From: an uncultured Lachnospiraceae bacterium
Lineage (GTDB): Bacteria > Bacillota > Clostridia > Lachnospirales > Lachnospiraceae
Assembly (NCBI GenBank): GCA_902779575.1
Contig: CACZBW010000013.1
Span: 1 to 64,000 of the forward strand
Direction: 5' to 3'
DNA: 64,000 nucleotides
A program made the translations under genes and the position numbers. Positions within the stretch are counted from its first letter, which is position 1. Each line of letters starts with the position of its first letter. Below the pieces are notes generated by a model, which saw only the letters and a program-made list of their open reading frames with translations, was not told the DNA's origin and searched no databases. Of the stretch, positions 34,001 through 41,587 are shown piece after piece.

Positions 34001-34703
34001 AGTAGGCAGCCTGGAGGAGCAGATCGCGAACGCGATCATGCAGGCCGAGAGCAAGAACGGGGACCGTACTTCGCGTACCGGCAATATTCTGATTCTTGGC
34101 GGCCACGGCTGTGGCAAGACGACGATCGCAACCGGAATCGCAAAGGCGGTTGCGGAGGATATGGGAACCCATTCCGTGAAGATGGCCCGCATCTATGCGG
34201 CGGACCTGAACCGGAAGGATATCGCGGCGACGATCGCCAAGATCGCCGGCGGAATTCTGATCATAGAAGAGGCCGGAGACCTGGAAGACGCTGTGGTCGA
34301 CCAGCTGACAACCGCCATGGAATTCCGCACGGACGGCCTGATTGTGATCCTGGAGGATGAGCAGCGCTATATCCATGACATGCTGATGCGCCATCCGCGC
34401 TTCACCATGAAATTTACGGCGCAGATCTATATTCCTGTATTTACCAATGACAACCTGGTGGATTTCGGCGCCATCTACGCGGACAGCCAGGATTATGTCC
34501 TGGATGAGCGGGCGGAGCAGGTGCTTTACGACCGCATCGACGCCGTCGCCCAGAACGGGGGCGCGGTTTCGATTACAAATGTGGTGGAACTGGTGGACCG
34601 CGCGATTCACAACGCGAACAAGTTCTTCCGCAAGCTCGGCTCCCAGAAGAAACGCTATGATTCACTGGACCGCATCATTCTCAGGGAAAAGGATTTCCGC
34701 TGA
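31062..34703 (+). CDS. TPR and AAA+ ATPase protein with a long Ala/Glu-rich middle
   Basis: A 1213-residue protein of unusual layout. Residues 1-210 are TPR-like helical repeats; about 230-970 are low-complexity, rich in Ala, Glu, Gly and Thr, including five 15-residue repeats; about 970-1190 form an AAA+ domain with Walker A GGHGCGKT (1013-1020), Walker B ILIIEEAGD, and a possible sensor region FTAQIYIPVFTND. It starts at GTG 31062 behind GAGGTGA, 15 bp after trkH, so it is very likely cotranscribed with trkAH. The TPR-AAA order recalls CbxX/EccA-type chaperones, but no secretion genes are near. No signal peptide or membrane helix. Function unknown. Confidence 0.75.
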   Translation: MDKKEYNEKLEEIKGLIAAEDYSSAAQIADSIDWKRVRNVQTLVMISEVYEAVERYEDSKTLLLRAYRRSPVGRTVLYRLVEVTIKLNQFDEAIEYYSEYVQAAPRDNSRYILKYKIYRARGSSVDEQISILKEYLKQEYNEKWAYELAKLQISAGRTQDALSTCDDLVLWFHSGKYVIKALELKRRYAPLTPKQQEIYDSRFDDEDAAEIAEEGDDTSYLKQAEAFKRADRADQQQEKIKSELARDISRVTRNRELMENNAAAQNLQPDKMPEENAAPEAAPAGKSLTGAASAEQAITEPAFTEAASAEQAIAETVFTETAPAEQAITETAFTEAAPAEQAIAETAFAGAVSAGTEDTGETFTGAALNEAVQEAGEKAEEGPGEAASAGSEDAESAFGEAVPGAAGNKESVPAEAAAEAAGAAESDAAGFVQDTVYAENAEPEAGEQALTAADLYAEEAEPETAPDPYAGIRSDYDPQQMQEDLIQSMREIVSGVGARQEEDSEEARLDEMIEQSKEDQENAVAARGADMTFRVPASRASAERAEASKLTIDDILLAMGEKGDHVRKITSQGSVLPADEEAQMNAQASAFAGSQYGMRSGNMDGMTDTGIAAGAADENVTGAVSTGEFVTDAAGAGENMTGGAGMEEAEAGEGAAISKAAAEEAAAEAAFGFGEEAEGEPAIGEAPETGAAAGQGAFGIGAADAEKASDLESSTIAAGAEEDDAAGAAEAAIKEASVIAASVVSGAAAGEDAVKEAALAAAAETAGGAENKDGAQGASAGAGVLESLYGLPPVTKVAYTKEIAEAKTKQLPVDEIRRLHEAFLMDTPVNEARLQPTDPVGGPLPESGLTPDNVQEAGAAADLSQPAAQAGAGVQADLYRAAGTAQAADPGTAGAAEVQSDPAGAQMAGAPAEGQPAAEAAAAAAGQDAAAPFSGQPEGAVPGVGTVEVEADPSAAGPQIYGARPILKEYQKDLFRGFLGVGSLEEQIANAIMQAESKNGDRTSRTGNILILGGHGCGKTTIATGIAKAVAEDMGTHSVKMARIYAADLNRKDIAATIAKIAGGILIIEEAGDLEDAVVDQLTTAMEFRTDGLIVILEDEQRYIHDMLMRHPRFTMKFTAQIYIPVFTNDNLVDFGAIYADSQDYVLDERAEQVLYDRIDAVAQNGGAVSITNVVELVDRAIHNANKFFRKLGSQKKRYDSLDRIILREKDFR
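31935..32159 (+). repeat. five in-frame 45-bp repeats inside the TPR-AAA gene
   Basis: Five units of exactly 45 bp encode 15-residue repeats of the pattern A-[SP]-AEQAI-x-E-x-x-FTE-[AT]. The first four are close copies; the fifth is diverged. Copy-number variation between strains is likely. Confidence 0.85.
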
Positions 34704-34720
34704 CCGGAACTTTCGTCTGA

Positions 34721-34750
34721 TTGACAAGACAGTTGGTTCATTGTTATACT
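34721..34750 (+). promoter_or_regulatory. promoter of the BMP-type ABC transporter operon
   Basis: TTGACA (34721-34726), 18-bp spacer, TATACT (34745-34750). The leader of about 125 nt contains GC-rich hairpins (CCCGCGGG..., GGGGC-CTCAT-GCCC, GCGC-GAA-GGCGC) but no purine-riboswitch core that I can see. Confidence 0.75.
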
Positions 34751-34882
34751 CAAGTGTAAACTTTTGTATATAAACGCTTTTTGTCGACGCCTTGTCCCGC
34801 GGGATCTGCGGGGCGGGGGGAAACCAGGGGCCTCATGCCCGTACTATTTCATTTGCGCGAAGGCGCAGGGAGGGACGAGAAG

Positions 34883-36097
34883 ATGAAGAGATTTTTGGCA
34901 TTGGCTATGGGTGTTATGATGGCTGCAGCCGTATCGGTACCGGCATTCGCCGAGGAAGCGGCTGTTGAGATTCCCGCAGATATGAAGGTTGGATTTATTT
35001 TCCTTCATGACGAGAACTCTACCTATGACCTGAACTTTATCAACGCGGCGAAGGAAGCAGCGGCGAATCTCGGTATGTCTGAGGATCAGATCATTCTGAA
35101 GACCAATGTTCCGGAAGGACAGGAGTGCTATGATGAGGCAGCTGACATGGCGGACGCGGGCTGCAGCGTCGTATTCGCGGACAGCTTCGGCCACGAGGAT
35201 TTCATGATCCAGGCCGCTCAGGAGTTCCCGGAAGTACAGTTCTGCCATGCAACCGGAACCAAGGCGCATACCGAAGGACTTGACAATTATCATAACGCAT
35301 TCGCATCCATCTACGAAGGCCGCTACCTTGCAGGCGTCGCAGCAGGCATGAAGCTGAACGAGATGATCGCGGACGGCCAGTTCACAGAAGACGAAGCCAA
35401 GATCGGCTATGTCGGCGCGTTCACCTATGCGGAAGTTATTTCCGGCTACACCTCCTTCTTCCTGGGCGCCCGTTCCGTGTGCCCGACCGCTACCATGGAA
35501 GTTACCTTCACAGGTTCCTGGTATGACGAGACCGCCGAGAAGGAAGGCGCGACCACTCTGATCAACAACGGCTGCAAGCTGATCTCCCAGCACGCCGATT
35601 CTATGGGCGCTCCGACTGCCTGCGAAGCAGCCGGCGTTCCGGACGTATCCTACAACGGAAGCACCAAGTCTGTAGGCCCGAACACCTACATCATCTCCTC
35701 CCGCATCAACTGGGTGCCGTACATGGAGCACATCATCAAGTGCGCGGCTGCAGGCGAGCCGATCGAAGCTGATTGGACCGGAACGATCCAGACCGGTTCC
35801 GTAGAGCTGACCGAGCTGAACGAGGATGTCGCCGCCGAGGGTACCGCAGAGAAGCTTGCGGAAGTTCAGGCAGAGATTGAAGCCGGCACACTCCATGTAT
35901 TTGATACGGCAGCTTTCACCGTTAACGGCGAGAACCTGGAGTCTTACATGGCAGACGTCGACACGGATGAGAACTATGAGAAGGATACAGAAGTAATCGC
36001 TGACGGTTACTTCCATGAGTCTGAGTACAGGTCCGCTCCGTACTTCGATATCACGGACGGATTCGACGGCATCACGCTTCTCGATACTTCCTTCTGA
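34883..36097 (+). CDS. BMP-family ABC transporter substrate-binding protein
   Basis: A 404-residue extracytoplasmic binding protein of the BMP (basic membrane protein, PnrA-like) family, typically binding nucleosides. A signal peptide spans residues 1-24 (cut after AFA). The mature part has the family pattern: KVGFIFLHDENSTYDLNF, VVFADSFGHEDFMIQAA, YEGRYLAGVAAGM and KIGYVGAF. Oddly, there is no lipobox cysteine, so it would not be lipid-anchored as is usual in Gram-positives. I start at ATG 34883 behind GGGAGGGACGAG. First gene of a four-gene importer operon. Confidence 0.93.
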   Translation: MKRFLALAMGVMMAAAVSVPAFAEEAAVEIPADMKVGFIFLHDENSTYDLNFINAAKEAAANLGMSEDQIILKTNVPEGQECYDEAADMADAGCSVVFADSFGHEDFMIQAAQEFPEVQFCHATGTKAHTEGLDNYHNAFASIYEGRYLAGVAAGMKLNEMIADGQFTEDEAKIGYVGAFTYAEVISGYTSFFLGARSVCPTATMEVTFTGSWYDETAEKEGATTLINNGCKLISQHADSMGAPTACEAAGVPDVSYNGSTKSVGPNTYIISSRINWVPYMEHIIKCAAAGEPIEADWTGTIQTGSVELTELNEDVAAEGTAEKLAEVQAEIEAGTLHVFDTAAFTVNGENLESYMADVDTDENYEKDTEVIADGYFHESEYRSAPYFDITDGFDGITLLDTSF

Positions 36098-36162
36098 TCA
36101 GGACAGAAAGAGACGATAAACAGAAAGGGACCGCCCTGAGCGGGCTCTGACTGGCTGTAAAG

Positions 36163-36195
36163 TGGCAGCGCAGCGGCGTAGATCCTGCGCTGCCA
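36163..36195 (+). terminator. intercistronic hairpin after the binding-protein gene
   Basis: TGGCAGCGCAG and CTGCGCTGCCA pair perfectly over 11 bp and are followed only by TTCTTC. A leaky terminator or RNA-stabilising stem here would let the binding protein be made in excess over the ATPase and permeases. Confidence 0.6.
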
Positions 36196-36219
36196 TTCTT
36201 CAACTGAAGGAGGAGCGAT

Positions 36220-37758
36220 TTGAATAATAAAGAACCTGCTGTAAAACTGCGCGGCATTACGAAGACATTTGGCCCTGTGGTTGCCAACCATAATGTGTCA
36301 CTGGACATCTGCAGGGGAGAGATCATAGCGCTGCTTGGGGAGAACGGCAGCGGAAAGACTACGCTCATGAACATGCTCTCCGGTATTTATTTCCCGGATG
36401 AGGGGCAGATCTTCATTGACGGCAGAGAAGTGGTCATTCGCTCCCCGAAGGATGCAAACGCGCTGGGAATCGGTATGATTCACCAGCATTTCAAGCTCGT
36501 GGACGTGCTTACGGCGACGGAGAATATCATTCTCGGCCTGAAGGGGCATGGAAGACTTGATCTGAAGGCCGCCTCCGCCCGCATCCGCGAAATCTGCTCC
36601 ATGTACGGATTCGATCTGGATCCGGACCAGAAGATCTACGATATGTCCGTGTCCCAGAAGCAGACCGTGGAGATCATCAAGGTTCTCTACCGCAACGCGG
36701 ATATCCTGATCCTGGATGAGCCGACCGCGGTTCTGACCCCGCAGGAGACAGACAAGCTTTTCGCGGTTCTGCGAAATATGCGCGATGACGGGAAAGCCAT
36801 CATCATCATAACCCATAAGCTGAACGAGGTTCTGGAGATCTCCGACCGGGTGGACGTTCTCAGGCACGGTGAGTTCATCGGAAGCCTTATAACCAGCGAG
36901 ACCAATACCCAGGAGATGACCGATATGATGGTCGGCCATTCGGTTTCCCTGAACATCGACCGGCCGGATCCGGTGAATCCTCAGCCGAAGGTTGAGGTGA
37001 GAGGGCTCAGCGTCCGCAGCGAGGACGGCCTTCAGAAGCTGAAGGACGTTTCCTTCGATATCCGCTCAGGTGAGATCCTCGGAATCGCGGGAATCTCGGG
37101 CTGCGGACAGAAGGAGCTGCTGGAGGCGATCGCGGGCCTGCAGCCCATTGAGGAAGGAAGCATCAGCTATATAACGTCCGATGGAAAGAAGGTTTCTCTT
37201 GTGGGACTGGATCCTCAGGAAATCCTGAAGCTGGGCGTAGCGCTTTCCTTCGTTCCGGAGGACCGTCTGGGCATGGGCCTGGTCGCGAACATGGACCTTA
37301 CGGACAATATGATGCTGCGTTCTTTCCGCCGCGGAAAATCAATCTTTACAGACCGGGTCTTCCCGAAAAAACTCGCCGGGGACGTAGTGAAAGAGCTGTC
37401 TGTCAATACGCCGGGCCTTTCCACTCCCGTACGGCGGCTGTCGGGCGGAAATGTACAGAAGGTACTGGTCGGCCGGGAGATCGCCAACGCCCCGAGCGTG
37501 CTGCTGACTGCCTACGCGGTCAGAGGCCTGGATATCAATTCCTCTTATACCATCTATGATCTGCTCAATGAGCAGAAAAAGAAGGGCGTGGGAGTGGTTT
37601 ATGTCGGTGAGGATCTGGATGTGCTTCTGGAGCTGGCGGACCGGATTCTGGTCCTTTGCGGGGGCAGAGTCAGCGGAATCGTGAACGGACGCTCCGTCAC
37701 CAAGCAGGAAGTGGGGCTTTTGATGACTTCACTGGGAGGGGAGGATAACAATGGATAA
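36220..37758 (+). CDS. ABC transporter ATP-binding protein (BMP-associated nucleoside type)
   Basis: A 512-residue duplicated ATPase of the NupO/YufO and RbsA-like group. The first half is canonical: Walker A GENGSGKT, Walker B ILILDEPTAVLT, with a VSQKQTVEI signature. The second half has a degenerate P-loop (GISGCGQKE) but a good signature LSGGNVQKVLVGRE, as is normal for this class. The start is TTG 36220, with AAGGAGG 7 bp upstream. It overlaps the next permease gene by 8 bp. Confidence 0.93.
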   Translation: MNNKEPAVKLRGITKTFGPVVANHNVSLDICRGEIIALLGENGSGKTTLMNMLSGIYFPDEGQIFIDGREVVIRSPKDANALGIGMIHQHFKLVDVLTATENIILGLKGHGRLDLKAASARIREICSMYGFDLDPDQKIYDMSVSQKQTVEIIKVLYRNADILILDEPTAVLTPQETDKLFAVLRNMRDDGKAIIIITHKLNEVLEISDRVDVLRHGEFIGSLITSETNTQEMTDMMVGHSVSLNIDRPDPVNPQPKVEVRGLSVRSEDGLQKLKDVSFDIRSGEILGIAGISGCGQKELLEAIAGLQPIEEGSISYITSDGKKVSLVGLDPQEILKLGVALSFVPEDRLGMGLVANMDLTDNMMLRSFRRGKSIFTDRVFPKKLAGDVVKELSVNTPGLSTPVRRLSGGNVQKVLVGREIANAPSVLLTAYAVRGLDINSSYTIYDLLNEQKKKGVGVVYVGEDLDVLLELADRILVLCGGRVSGIVNGRSVTKQEVGLLMTSLGGEDNNG

Positions 37759-38842
37759 AAAGAATCGCGGCCCTCTGTGCCATATCGTAAAAAGACCCGC
37801 GATTCCCTGGTACCAGGCCTGGGGGATCCGCCTGGCGGCACTGATCCTTGCGCTTCTCTTCTGTGCCGTCGTGACTATGGTCCTGACCGGGGACAATCCC
37901 ATCAGCATCTACCTGACGATCTATGAGGGCAGCTTTGCCACGCCGAGAAGGTTCTGGGTTCTGATGCAGAACCTGGCGATTCTCCTCTGTATCTCGCTTG
38001 CCATGGCGCCTGCATTCCGCATGCGCTTCTGGAATATCGGAGGCGAGGGACAGGTCATGATCGGATGTCTGGTCTGCGCGGCCGAGATGATCTATCTGGG
38101 CGGAGATATTCCGAACGCTGTCCTGATCATCCTGATGATCGTGTCTTCTCTGGCTGCCGGCGCTGTATGGGGCATGATCCCCGCCTTTTTCAAGGCGAAA
38201 TGGAATACGAATGAAACCCTGTTCACACTGATGATGAACTACGTGGCCACACAGCTGGTTGCCTTCTTTATCATCATCTGGGAATCCCCGAAAGGCTCCG
38301 GAAAGGTCGGTATCATCAACCAGAAGAGCATGGCGGGCTGGCTTCCCACGATCGCGGACAACAAGTATCTTCTGAATGTCCTGATCGTCTCGGTCCTGAC
38401 GGTTGTGATTTTCATCTACATGAAATACAGCAAGCACGGCTATGAGCTTGCCGTGGTCGGCGAAAGTGAGCGCACCGCGCGCTACGTCGGCATCAAGGTC
38501 GGAAATGTTATCGTCCGCACGATGGCTCTCTCGGGCGCGATCTGCGGTCTGGCAGGATTCCTTCTTGTAGCCGGTACGGACCACACCATCACCACGACGC
38601 TCTCCGGCGGGAGAGGCTTCACCGCGGTTATGGTGGCCTGGATGGCCAAATTCAATCCGCTCGGCATGATCTTCACCAGCTTCCTCCTGGTTTTCCTGGG
38701 CAAGGGCGCGGGCGAGATCTCGACGAATTTCGGACTGAACCAGTCCTTCTCGGATATCCTGAGCGGAATTATCATCTTTTTCCTGATCGGCTGCGAGTTC
38801 TTTATTTCATACAGGCTTGTCTTCAGAAAGGGGGAGAAATAA
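37751..38842 (+). CDS. ABC transporter permease (BMP-associated, first)
   Basis: A 363-residue inner-membrane permease of the branched-chain amino acid/ribose-type superfamily, with about ten hydrophobic helices. IGGEGQVMIG and the conserved GYELAVVGESERTARYVGIKVG cytoplasmic loop that contacts the ATPase are clear. ATG 37751 lies inside the end of the ATPase gene (8-bp overlap), implying translational coupling. Confidence 0.92.
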   Translation: MDKKNRGPLCHIVKRPAIPWYQAWGIRLAALILALLFCAVVTMVLTGDNPISIYLTIYEGSFATPRRFWVLMQNLAILLCISLAMAPAFRMRFWNIGGEGQVMIGCLVCAAEMIYLGGDIPNAVLIILMIVSSLAAGAVWGMIPAFFKAKWNTNETLFTLMMNYVATQLVAFFIIIWESPKGSGKVGIINQKSMAGWLPTIADNKYLLNVLIVSVLTVVIFIYMKYSKHGYELAVVGESERTARYVGIKVGNVIVRTMALSGAICGLAGFLLVAGTDHTITTTLSGGRGFTAVMVAWMAKFNPLGMIFTSFLLVFLGKGAGEISTNFGLNQSFSDILSGIIIFFLIGCEFFISYRLVFRKGEK

Positions 38843-38845
38843 GAT

Positions 38846-39841
38846 ATGTTTAATTTTGCAGCATTTATTCCCCGCGCGGTCATGCAGAGCATCCCGCTTC
38901 TTCTGGGCAGCACCGGCGAGACGATCACGGAGAAGTCGGGCAACCTGAACCTCGGTATCCCGGGCGTGATGTACGTAGGTGCCATCAGCGGCGTCATCGG
39001 CTCCTTCTTTTATGAGATGTCCCTGGAGGATCCGGCGCAGATCAACTCCTTCCTCGCGGTTCTGATTCCGATGGCCTGCTGCCTGCTGGGTTCCTTCCTG
39101 ATGGGACTCCTGTACTGCTTCCTGACGGTAACACTCAGGGCAAACCAGAATGTAACAGGTCTCGCCCTGACGACGTTCGGTATCGGCTTCGGCAATTTCT
39201 TCGGCGGCTCCCTGATCAAGCTTACCGGGAGCAGCGTACCTTCCATCGCCCTGTCGGCGACCAACAAGGCCTTTGCCGCGAAGCTCCCGCTGGCGGAGAA
39301 AACCGGCGTGTTCGGCAGGATTTTCCTGTCCTACGGATTCCTGGCTTATCTCGCCATCGTCATCGCGCTGGTGACATCCCACATCCTGACCCGTACCAGG
39401 GTCGGCCTGCAGCTGCGGGCAGTGGGTGAAAACCCGGCGACCGCCGACGCGGCCGGCATCAATGTCGGACGCTATAAATATCTGGCGACCTGTATCGGAA
39501 GCATGATCGCGGGCCTGGGCGGCCTCTACTACGTAATGGACTACGCTTCCGGCGTCTGGTCCAACGACGCGTTCGGCGACCGCGGCTGGCTGGCGATTGC
39601 CCTGGTAATCTTTACCATCTGGCGTCCGAACGTCGGCATCCTCGCTTCGATGCTGTTCGGCGGCCTTTACATTCTGTATCTGTTTATCCCGACCGGCACC
39701 AATCTGGCCATCAAGGAAATCTACAAGATGCTGCCTTATCTGGTAACGATCGCTGTCCTGGTTCTCATCAGCCTGCGCAAACGGCGCGAGGACCAGCCTC
39801 CGGCAGGACTCGGACTGCCGTATTTCCGCGAGGAACGATAA
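38846..39841 (+). CDS. ABC transporter permease (BMP-associated, second)
   Basis: A 331-residue permease, partner of the preceding one. It has about nine helices, the TEKSGNLNLGIPGVMYVGA start region and the GLQLRAVGENPATADAAGINVGRYK coupling loop. It starts 3 bp after the first permease stop. Last gene of the operon; a long-stem terminator follows. Together the four proteins form an importer, most likely for nucleosides. Confidence 0.93.
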   Translation: MFNFAAFIPRAVMQSIPLLLGSTGETITEKSGNLNLGIPGVMYVGAISGVIGSFFYEMSLEDPAQINSFLAVLIPMACCLLGSFLMGLLYCFLTVTLRANQNVTGLALTTFGIGFGNFFGGSLIKLTGSSVPSIALSATNKAFAAKLPLAEKTGVFGRIFLSYGFLAYLAIVIALVTSHILTRTRVGLQLRAVGENPATADAAGINVGRYKYLATCIGSMIAGLGGLYYVMDYASGVWSNDAFGDRGWLAIALVIFTIWRPNVGILASMLFGGLYILYLFIPTGTNLAIKEIYKMLPYLVTIAVLVLISLRKRREDQPPAGLGLPYFREER

Positions 39842-39842
39842 G

Positions 39843-39908
39843 ACGCACACCCTCTCTGAAAGCGATTCGGCATAGCTTTTCCGCTTAAGAGAGGGTGTAC
39901 GCGTTTTC
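39843..39908 (+). terminator. terminator of the BMP-ABC operon
   Basis: ACACCCTCTCT (39847-39857) pairs with AGAGAGGGTGT (39888-39898); the enclosed GAAAGC/GCTTTTC forms an inner stem. GCGTTTTC follows. Confidence 0.75.
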
Positions 39909-40027
39909 TGAGCGTTTCCGGATCGTCCTTCAGCCACTGAGCGGTTCTGCCGGTCCGCATGCAGGAGCAGAGAAAGAGTCTTTCCCGATTTCCGGGCAGT
40001 CCCGGCAGCGCCGCTTTACTTGTTTAG

Positions 40028-40056
40028 TTGACTTTGAAAAATGCCGATTGTATAAT
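40028..40056 (+). promoter_or_regulatory. promoter of the amylase-glgB region
   Basis: TTGACT (40028-40033), 17-bp spacer, TATAAT (40051-40056), a near-consensus promoter about 70 bp before the amylase gene. Confidence 0.85.
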
Positions 40057-40126
40057 GAATAGATACATGGGGTTCCGCTTGCGGCGTCCTGTGATTCTTA
40101 CAGAAAAGAGACTATAGAATCTGACA

Positions 40127-41476
40127 ATGAGCAATTGGTATGATAATGTAATTTTCTATCACATCTATCCCCTTGGCCTGCTGGGCGCTCCGGCAGTGAA
40201 TGAAGGCGGGGATGTGGTTCACAGACTTCCGGAACTTGAGAACTGGATCGGGCATCTGAAAGCGCTCCGGGTCGGGGCGGTCTATATCGGCCCGCTGTTT
40301 GAGTCTTCCACCCACGGCTATGACACGACGGACTACCGGACCGTGGACCGCAGGCTGGGAGACAATGAAGACTTCCGCCGCCTTGTGCGCGCTCTGCACG
40401 ACGCCGGTATCAGGGTTGTGGTGGACGGCGTGTTCAACCACACCGGGAGGGAGTTCTTCGCTTTCCGTGATATAAAGGAAAAGAGGGAGTATTCCCCCTA
40501 CAAAGACTGGTACAAAGGAATTAATTTCGGCTGGAACAGCACCTTTAACGACGGTTTTTCCTATGAAAGCTGGAGAAACTGCGGCGATCTGGTCAATCTG
40601 AATCTCTATAACCGGGCGGTGAAGGATTATCTGTTTGACGTGATCCGTTTCTGGATCCGCGAATTTGATATCGACGGCATCCGCCTGGACTGCGCGGACT
40701 GCCTGGATTTTGATTTCCTGAAGGAGATGCGCTGGATAACCGGACAGGAGAAAGAAGCCTTCTGGCTGATGGGCGAGGTGATCCACGGCGATTATGCCCG
40801 CTGGGCGAACGGCGAGATGTGCCATTCGGTCACAAACTATGAGCTCAACAAGGGCCTCTGGTCCGGCCACAACGACCACAACTATTTTGAGATCGCCCAT
40901 ACGATCCGCAGGCAGTTCGATGAGAACGGGGGAATCTACAGGGGCAGGGTGCTCTATTCCTTCGCGGACAATCACGATGTGGCGAGAGTGGTGAATAAAT
41001 TAAATGACAGAGGTCATTTAAAGCCCCTTTACACGCTTGTGTATACGCTTCCCGGCGATCCTTCCATTTACTATGGCTCCGAGTGGGGCATCGAAGGACG
41101 CAAGGAAGATGGAGACCGGGCGCTCCGGCCGCAGATTGATCTGGAGCAGATCAGCCGCCGCCCGCCGGTTCCGGGACTGGAAGAGTATCTGGAGCAGCTG
41201 GGACAGATCCGCTCGGAACATCCCGAGATCGGGCTGGGACGGTACCGGGAGTTGCTGCTCACCAACCGGCAGTACGCGTTTGCAAGAATTCTCGGGGACC
41301 GGGCGGTGATTACCGCGGTGAACAACGACCCGGCTGCGGCATCCGTCAGGATCCGCCTGCCTTTCGCCTGCGCGAAGGTCACGGACCTTCTGACCGGAGA
41401 AAAGGTGAAGCAGGAAAACGGGCAGCTGGAGGTTACGCTGGAAGCAGACGGGAGCGGCATTTATCTCGTCGAATGA
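40127..41476 (+). CDS. GH13 alpha-amylase family glycosidase
   Basis: A 449-residue intracellular alpha-glucan hydrolase or transferase; there is no signal peptide. The (beta/alpha)8 barrel motifs are complete: VVVDGVFNHTG, DGIRLDCAD with the nucleophile Asp (about D188), LMGEV with the acid/base Glu (about E217), and FADNHDVAR with the transition-state Asp (about D282). A small C-terminal beta domain follows. It is shorter than neopullulanases and lacks their N-terminal domain. It lies upstream of glgB in the same direction (111 bp), suggesting glycogen or maltodextrin metabolism. Confidence 0.92.
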   Translation: MSNWYDNVIFYHIYPLGLLGAPAVNEGGDVVHRLPELENWIGHLKALRVGAVYIGPLFESSTHGYDTTDYRTVDRRLGDNEDFRRLVRALHDAGIRVVVDGVFNHTGREFFAFRDIKEKREYSPYKDWYKGINFGWNSTFNDGFSYESWRNCGDLVNLNLYNRAVKDYLFDVIRFWIREFDIDGIRLDCADCLDFDFLKEMRWITGQEKEAFWLMGEVIHGDYARWANGEMCHSVTNYELNKGLWSGHNDHNYFEIAHTIRRQFDENGGIYRGRVLYSFADNHDVARVVNKLNDRGHLKPLYTLVYTLPGDPSIYYGSEWGIEGRKEDGDRALRPQIDLEQISRRPPVPGLEEYLEQLGQIRSEHPEIGLGRYRELLLTNRQYAFARILGDRAVITAVNNDPAAASVRIRLPFACAKVTDLLTGEKVKQENGQLEVTLEADGSGIYLVE

Positions 41477-41587
41477 TGAATCCTCCCGCGCAGCGCGGGA
41501 GATAAAGGGAATACGGAATCTGCAGACCGGTCTGCCATATCCGCAGGGAGGGCAGGTCATTCAGGAAAAGAGGGGGAAAGTCCAATC

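Noticed and set aside
34751-34882. Purine riboswitch upstream of the BMP importer
   Set aside because: The leader has GC-rich hairpins but not the conserved three-way junction sequences of the purine aptamer.
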